This document shows positions 5,279 through 7,250 of a DNA stretch of 7,250 nt, piece after piece. Source of the DNA: Lachnospiraceae bacterium UBA2860 (GTDB taxonomy: Bacteria > Bacillota > Clostridia > Lachnospirales > Lachnospiraceae); contig DEFE01000045.1 in assembly GCA_002350625.1 (NCBI GenBank), positions 12,579-19,828 of the forward strand. The letters are read 5' to 3'. The translations under genes and the position numbers were made by a program. The notes under the pieces are model-generated. The model was not told the DNA's origin, did not search any database, and saw only the letters and a list, made by a program, of their open reading frames with translations. The stretch's first letter is position 1, and each line of letters starts with the position of its first letter.

Positions 5279-6088
5279 ATGCTTATGGACAGAGAGATAC
5301 ATACAGATCGGAAAAATGCCGGCGCTGCGGGAATCAAGCGCGGCCTGTGCCGTCTCCTGTGGCTGCTTCTCATCCTGAGCCTCTTCGCGACGGGGGCATT
5401 TGCCGACGGGAAGGCGACGACTTCTTCCGGGCGCAAGATGCGGATCGCGATCGTTGACGCGGATGCGAGGGAACCCTGGAAGATTCTGCGGGCCCTCGTC
5501 GCGTCGGGGGCAAAGTGCAAGGCGACGATCGTGACGCACTATAAGGATTTGAAACCGGAGAAGTTTGACGGGCTGATTCTGCCGGGCGGCGGGGACATCA
5601 ATCCCGCCCGCTACCACGAGAAAAACAAGAAAGGGCTGTCAAAAAACATCTCGAACGCGTCCGACAACATCCAGTTTGCGGCCTTCCGCAGATTCCGTGA
5701 GGCAGGAAAGCCGATCCTCGGCATCTGCAAGGGCATGCAGCTCATCAACGTGGCCTGCGGGGGAACGCTCTACCAGAATATCGGATACGGGGATCACTAC
5801 AGAGGGTCGAAAAAGAAGATCAGTGTCTCCAAGGAGAGCGCATTTTCGTATTACAGGACCCACAACCGCGTCGTGCACTGGCATCATCAGGCCATTCATG
5901 AGCTGGGGGACGACCTCGTGGCCACGATGTGGGAGAGCAGCAAGGGAAAGCGCAAAAAGAGGATCATCGAGGGCATCGAGGGCACGGTTGAGGCGATCTA
6001 CGGCGTGCAGTGGCACCCGGATCTCATGGGTGCGGCAGGCTATCCGTTCTTCCGGAAGTTCATTTCGATCTGCCGGGAGTGGAATTGA
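5279..6088 (+). CDS. Secreted class I glutamine amidotransferase-fold hydrolase (peptidase C26 / gamma-glutamyl-GABA hydrolase-like)
   Basis: About 269 residues from ATG 5279. After a basic N-terminal region comes a hydrophobic stretch LLWLLLILSLFATGAFA and a likely signal-peptidase site AFA-DG near residue 42, so the enzyme is predicted to be exported. The rest matches the C26 family: LILPGGGDINPARY (residues 99-112), nucleophile elbow GICKGMQLINV with Cys150, NRVVHWHHQAI with His202/His203, and GVQWHPD with His246. Family members cleave gamma-glutamyl bonds, but the substrate cannot be read here. The usual triad ends in WHPE, whereas this protein has Asp248. An in-frame GTG at 5222 lies in the repeats and lacks a ribosome binding site; AAGGA at 5262-5266 supports ATG 5279, though with long 12-nt spacing. 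It is the first gene behind the 5110-5138 promoter, 45 bp before cysE. Confidence 0.88.
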   Translation: MLMDREIHTDRKNAGAAGIKRGLCRLLWLLLILSLFATGAFADGKATTSSGRKMRIAIVDADAREPWKILRALVASGAKCKATIVTHYKDLKPEKFDGLILPGGGDINPARYHEKNKKGLSKNISNASDNIQFAAFRRFREAGKPILGICKGMQLINVACGGTLYQNIGYGDHYRGSKKKISVSKESAFSYYRTHNRVVHWHHQAIHELGDDLVATMWESSKGKRKKRIIEGIEGTVEAIYGVQWHPDLMGAAGYPFFRKFISICREWN

Positions 6089-6133
6089 GACAGACGAAGC
6101 GATTTGAATACAGAGGTTAAGCGGGAGACAGGT

Positions 6134-7087
6134 ATGATGGACCGGATGGAAGCGCAGATTCACGAGATCACAGACGGCATCCTGGCGGATTACGGGAAGG
6201 GCCGGTATATCGACAAGACCAATCTTTTCAGGCGGCCGGACCGGACGGTGGTGCGGGACATGCTCGAGAAGATTCAGAAGATGATCTTTCCGGGATTTTT
6301 CAAGGCGCAGACCTACCGTTACTACACGGTGGAGAACAGCACGAGCACGCTCGTCGAGGACGTGCTCTTTAATCTGACGCGGCAGATCGCGCTCACGCTC
6401 AGCTACTGCGAGGTCTACACGGACTGGAGCGACAGGCAGCTGCGGGAGAAGGCGGAGGAGCTCTCGCTTGCTTTCCTCCGGAAGATCCCGCGCATCCGTG
6501 AGTATATCGAAGCGGACCTGCAGGCGGAGTTCGACGGCGACCCCGCGGCGCACAGCAAGGACATGATCATCATATCCTATCCCGGCCTCTACGCGATCAT
6601 GGTCTACCGCATCGCGCATGAGCTGGTGCTGCTCGACGTGCCGATGCTGCCGCGCATGATGACGGAGATTGCCCACTCGAGCACGGGCATCGACATCAAC
6701 CCCGGCGCGACGATCGGGAAATACTTCTTCATCGACCACGGCACGGGCATCGTCATCGGCGAGACGACGGAGATTGGCGACAACGTCAAGATCTACCAGG
6801 GCGTGACGCTCGGCGCGCTCTCGACGAGGAAAGGGCAGCAGCTGGCCGGGAGAAAGCGGCATCCGACCATCGAGGACAACGTGACGATCTACTCCGGCGC
6901 CTCGATCCTCGGCGGCGAGACCGTGATCGGCCGGAACGCCGTCATCGGCGCAAATGCCTTCATCACGAAGTCTGTGCCTGCAGGCGCGAAGGTTTCGATC
7001 AAGAACCAGGAGTACAGCGTGCGGTACGACGACGGGTTTGAGCAGCCGCGCGAGATCGAAGACACGAGCTGGTTTTATGTGATCTGA
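6134..7087 (+). CDS. cysE: Serine O-acetyltransferase (CysE/EpsC type)
   Basis: A 317-residue acyltransferase that makes O-acetylserine from serine and acetyl-CoA, the precursor of cysteine. Residues 1 to about 180 form the helical N-terminal domain. From 183 a left-handed beta-helix is visible as hexapeptide repeats (GIDINPGATIG, TGIVIGETTEIG, GASILGGETVIG, AVIGANAFI). Expected catalytic residues are present: Asp187 (GID), His202 (DHGTG) and the RKRHP loop with His243. The usual DIHPGA reads DINPGA, a small change outside the catalytic pair. A tail of about 30 residues follows the helix and ends in WFYVI. ATG 6134 is chosen because GGGAG (6123-6127) lies 6 nt upstream; an in-frame TTG at 6104 lacks such a site. 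It is probably co-transcribed with the C26 hydrolase gene. No cysK is in view. Confidence 0.95.
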   Translation: MMDRMEAQIHEITDGILADYGKGRYIDKTNLFRRPDRTVVRDMLEKIQKMIFPGFFKAQTYRYYTVENSTSTLVEDVLFNLTRQIALTLSYCEVYTDWSDRQLREKAEELSLAFLRKIPRIREYIEADLQAEFDGDPAAHSKDMIIISYPGLYAIMVYRIAHELVLLDVPMLPRMMTEIAHSSTGIDINPGATIGKYFFIDHGTGIVIGETTEIGDNVKIYQGVTLGALSTRKGQQLAGRKRHPTIEDNVTIYSGASILGGETVIGRNAVIGANAFITKSVPAGAKVSIKNQEYSVRYDDGFEQPREIEDTSWFYVI

Positions 7088-7094
7088 ACGAAGA

Positions 7095-7158
7095 GGGGAC
7101 GGCTTTCCGTCCGACGGACACTAAACGCAGACAGGGGACGGAAAACGTCCCCTGTTTT
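7095..7158 (+). terminator. Terminator of cysE, made of two GGGGACGG hairpins
   Basis: A perfect 10-bp stem ACAGGGGACG / CGTCCCCTGT (7131-7140, 7146-7155) with loop GAAAA runs into four T, forming a terminator 43 bases after the cysE stop. A second, shorter hairpin GGACGG-CTTT-CCGTCC at 7097-7112 begins with the same GGGGACGG (7095-7102 compared with 7134-7141). The paired arrangement looks like a mobile hairpin repeat reused as a terminator. Confidence 0.8.
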
Positions 7159-7225
7159 ATTATCTAAAGCTGTACGTACAACTTCGCCGACTTTTCGAAA
7201 CGAAACCTCAAAACTTTTGCATATC

Positions 7226-7249
7226 AAGGCCCCAAAAGGGGCTTTTTTT
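7226..7249 (+). terminator. Second rightward intrinsic terminator at the window end
   Basis: AAGGCCCC pairs with GGGGCTTT around an AAAA loop, with one G-T wobble, followed by T through 7249. It acts rightward only. It lies about 70 bases beyond the cysE terminator; the stretch between holds a perfect palindrome TGTACGTACA (7171-7180) and no gene. It may be a backup terminator, the end of a small RNA, or the leader terminator of a gene beyond the window. Confidence 0.8.
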
Positions 7250-7250
7250 G

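Noticed and set aside
5639..6862. Long minus-strand open frame (407 codons) opposite the C26 hydrolase and cysE genes
   Set aside because: It spans two conserved genes and their gap in antisense, is full of Arg/His/Asp, and has no recognisable domain.

Overview
The window looks like a chromosomal piece from a GC-rich anaerobic Firmicute (class Clostridia, probably Lachnospiraceae-like). The taxon is inferred from a complete [FeFe]-hydrogenase maturation set, strong AGGAGG-type ribosome binding sites, a sigma-A promoter with a 17-bp spacer, and simple hairpin-plus-T terminators. I could not check it against a database.

Left part, minus strand (116-4866): a hydrogenase-maturation cluster transcribed right to left in the order TM1266-type regulator, hydF, hydE, hydG. 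HydG makes the Fe(CO)2(CN) synthon from tyrosine. HydE processes it with a second radical-SAM reaction. HydF is the GTPase/[4Fe-4S] scaffold on which the 2Fe subcluster of the H-cluster is carried before transfer to the hydrogenase. hydF and hydE are tightly coupled: the hydE Shine-Dalgarno overlaps the hydF stop codon. The hydrogenase structural gene (hydA) is not in the window.

Between regulator and hydF (4145-4611) there is no convincing gene. It holds a 42-bp tandem repeat array, a copy of a recurring 10-mer (TTATGTCAAC / GTTGACATAA), and a terminator-like hairpin so close to hydF that the hydFEG message should have to read through it. The same 10-mer occurs twice inside hydF, in an apparent in-frame insertion in the GTPase domain.

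Divergent intergenic region (4885-5278): a 44-bp tandem array, 12-bp direct repeats running into a near-consensus promoter, and about four 25-bp repeats in the predicted RNA leader.

Right part, plus strand (5279-7087): a two-gene unit encoding a secreted class I glutamine-amidotransferase-fold hydrolase (peptidase C26 type) and a serine O-acetyltransferase (first step of cysteine synthesis). It is followed by two terminator hairpins. One of these belongs to a CAGGGG...CCCCTG hairpin type that resembles the hairpin at the far left of the window.

The genes themselves belong to known families. The unusual content is the density of four short-repeat families around and inside the hydrogenase-maturation genes, and the apparent read-through terminator ahead of hydF. 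The first 80 bases may hold the end of an unseen plus-strand gene, but no frame there is convincing.
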